From Acinetobacter sp. (GTDB lineage: Bacteria; Pseudomonadota; Gammaproteobacteria; Pseudomonadales; Moraxellaceae), in the NCBI GenBank assembly GCA_030523805.1, contig JAUNHS010000067.1, positions 3,228-9,531 on the forward strand: 6,304 nucleotides of DNA, written 5' to 3'. The notes under the pieces are model-generated. The model saw nothing but the letters and a program-made list of their open reading frames with translations, was not told the origin of the DNA and did not search any database. The position numbers and the translations under genes were made by a program. Positions 5,916 through 6,304 of the stretch are shown here, piece after piece. Every line of letters starts with the position of its first letter. Within the stretch, counting starts at the first letter, position 1.

Positions 5916-6304
5916 CTATTTACTTTTATGCTGTATCCATAATTGACGACTTTTCAAGGGCTTATCTGCCAATAAATGATTAAGCACTTGCCGATAAAAC
6001 AGCGTTAAAAATGCCACTTGTTGCGGATTTAAATCCTGCTGCTCATCATACTGCTGCATAGACTGAATATCAGCCCCTAAAAAGCTATTACGGCTCGGCA
6101 TACACGCTATAAAACCTTGCTCAACATGATAATGATAATGCTGTGTTGGTACGATGTCTTGCTGTTGAAAATCACAACTATAGTCCATAAAATAACCTAA
6201 ATCGTGCAACAATCGCATTTCAAATTGGCGTAAAATTTGCCTTAAATCTGCATCGGCTTGCGTGGAATGTTTGAGTTGCGTTAATGCTTGAATGCTACGC
6301 TGAT
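5916..6304 (-). CDS. recO: DNA repair protein RecO, C-terminal part (5' end outside window)
   Basis: The - strand frame is open from the window edge to a TAG at 5918-5916, giving the last 129 residues of a protein that is usually about 230-250 aa. The internal ATG at 6218 is not the start: residues before it (LRQILRQFE) continue the RecO pattern of a helix leading into FExxLLxxLGY, seen here as FEMRLLHDLGYFMDY. The end, LNHLLADKPLKSRQLW, matches the conserved C-terminal block of RecO. The glycine/cysteine zinc-finger pattern of some RecO proteins is not present, as in many gammaproteobacteria. RecO helps load RecA onto SSB-coated single-stranded DNA together with RecR. The assignment rests on these motifs plus the position directly before pdxJ, since the N-terminal OB-fold is outside the window. 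The middle is rich in glutamine (QQQ, MQQYDEQQ), possibly just lineage drift. Confidence 0.88.
   Translation of the reverse strand, partial: QRSIQALTQLKHSTQADADLRQILRQFEMRLLHDLGYFMDYSCDFQQQDIVPTQHYHYHVEQGFIACMPSRNSFLGADIQSMQQYDEQQDLNPQQVAFLTLFYRQVLNHLLADKPLKSRQLWIQHKSK

Noticed and set aside
1..6304. Search for mobile elements, CRISPR arrays, tRNA genes, DNA uptake sequences (such as AAGTGCGGT or GCCGTCTGAA) and defence or toxin-antitoxin genes
   Set aside because: None was found by reading both strands; all long frames belong to known housekeeping families and the composition looks even across the window.

Overview
The window is an ordinary stretch of chromosome from a low-GC gammaproteobacterium. 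Every gene matches a proteobacterial housekeeping family: TyrP-type aromatic amino acid permease, proline iminopeptidase, NAD(P)HX repair enzyme, MiaE, PdxJ and RecO. The recO-pdxJ order is typical of gammaproteobacteria. MiaE restricts the host to the proteobacterial groups that hydroxylate ms2i6A in tRNA under oxygen. The AT-rich codon use fits Moraxellaceae (Acinetobacter/Moraxella relatives), but this is an inference from gene style and was not tested by phylogeny.

Layout. Left part, + strand: the 3' end of an EamA/DMT-family transporter (1-392), a 156-bp gap with a possible promoter and a hairpin that could mask the ribosome binding site, a tyrP-like permease (549-1769), a 143-bp gap with two tandem hairpins (the second a clear intrinsic terminator) and a likely pip promoter, then pip (1913-2860). 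Right part, - strand, transcribed right to left: the 3' end of recO (5916-6304), pdxJ (5155-5871), miaE (4468-5112) and nnr (2879-4429). These four genes have gaps of 44, 42 and 38 nt and look like one transcription unit. A strong extended -10 element just after the recO stop probably gives pdxJ-miaE-nnr its own promoter. pip and nnr converge with only 18 nt between their stops and no visible terminator.

Functions. The + strand genes concern uptake or export and peptide/amino acid use: aromatic amino acid import and removal of N-terminal proline from peptides. The - strand genes concern cell maintenance: recombinational repair (RecO), pyridoxine phosphate synthesis (PdxJ), oxygen-dependent tRNA modification (MiaE) and repair of damaged NAD(P)H hydrates (Nnr). 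I found no mobile element, CRISPR array, RNA gene, defence system or toxin-antitoxin pair, and no new multi-gene system. The observations most worth checking are regulatory: the hairpin over the tyrP ribosome binding site, the double hairpin after tyrP, and the internal promoter behind recO. No gene-free stretch exceeds 300 bases.
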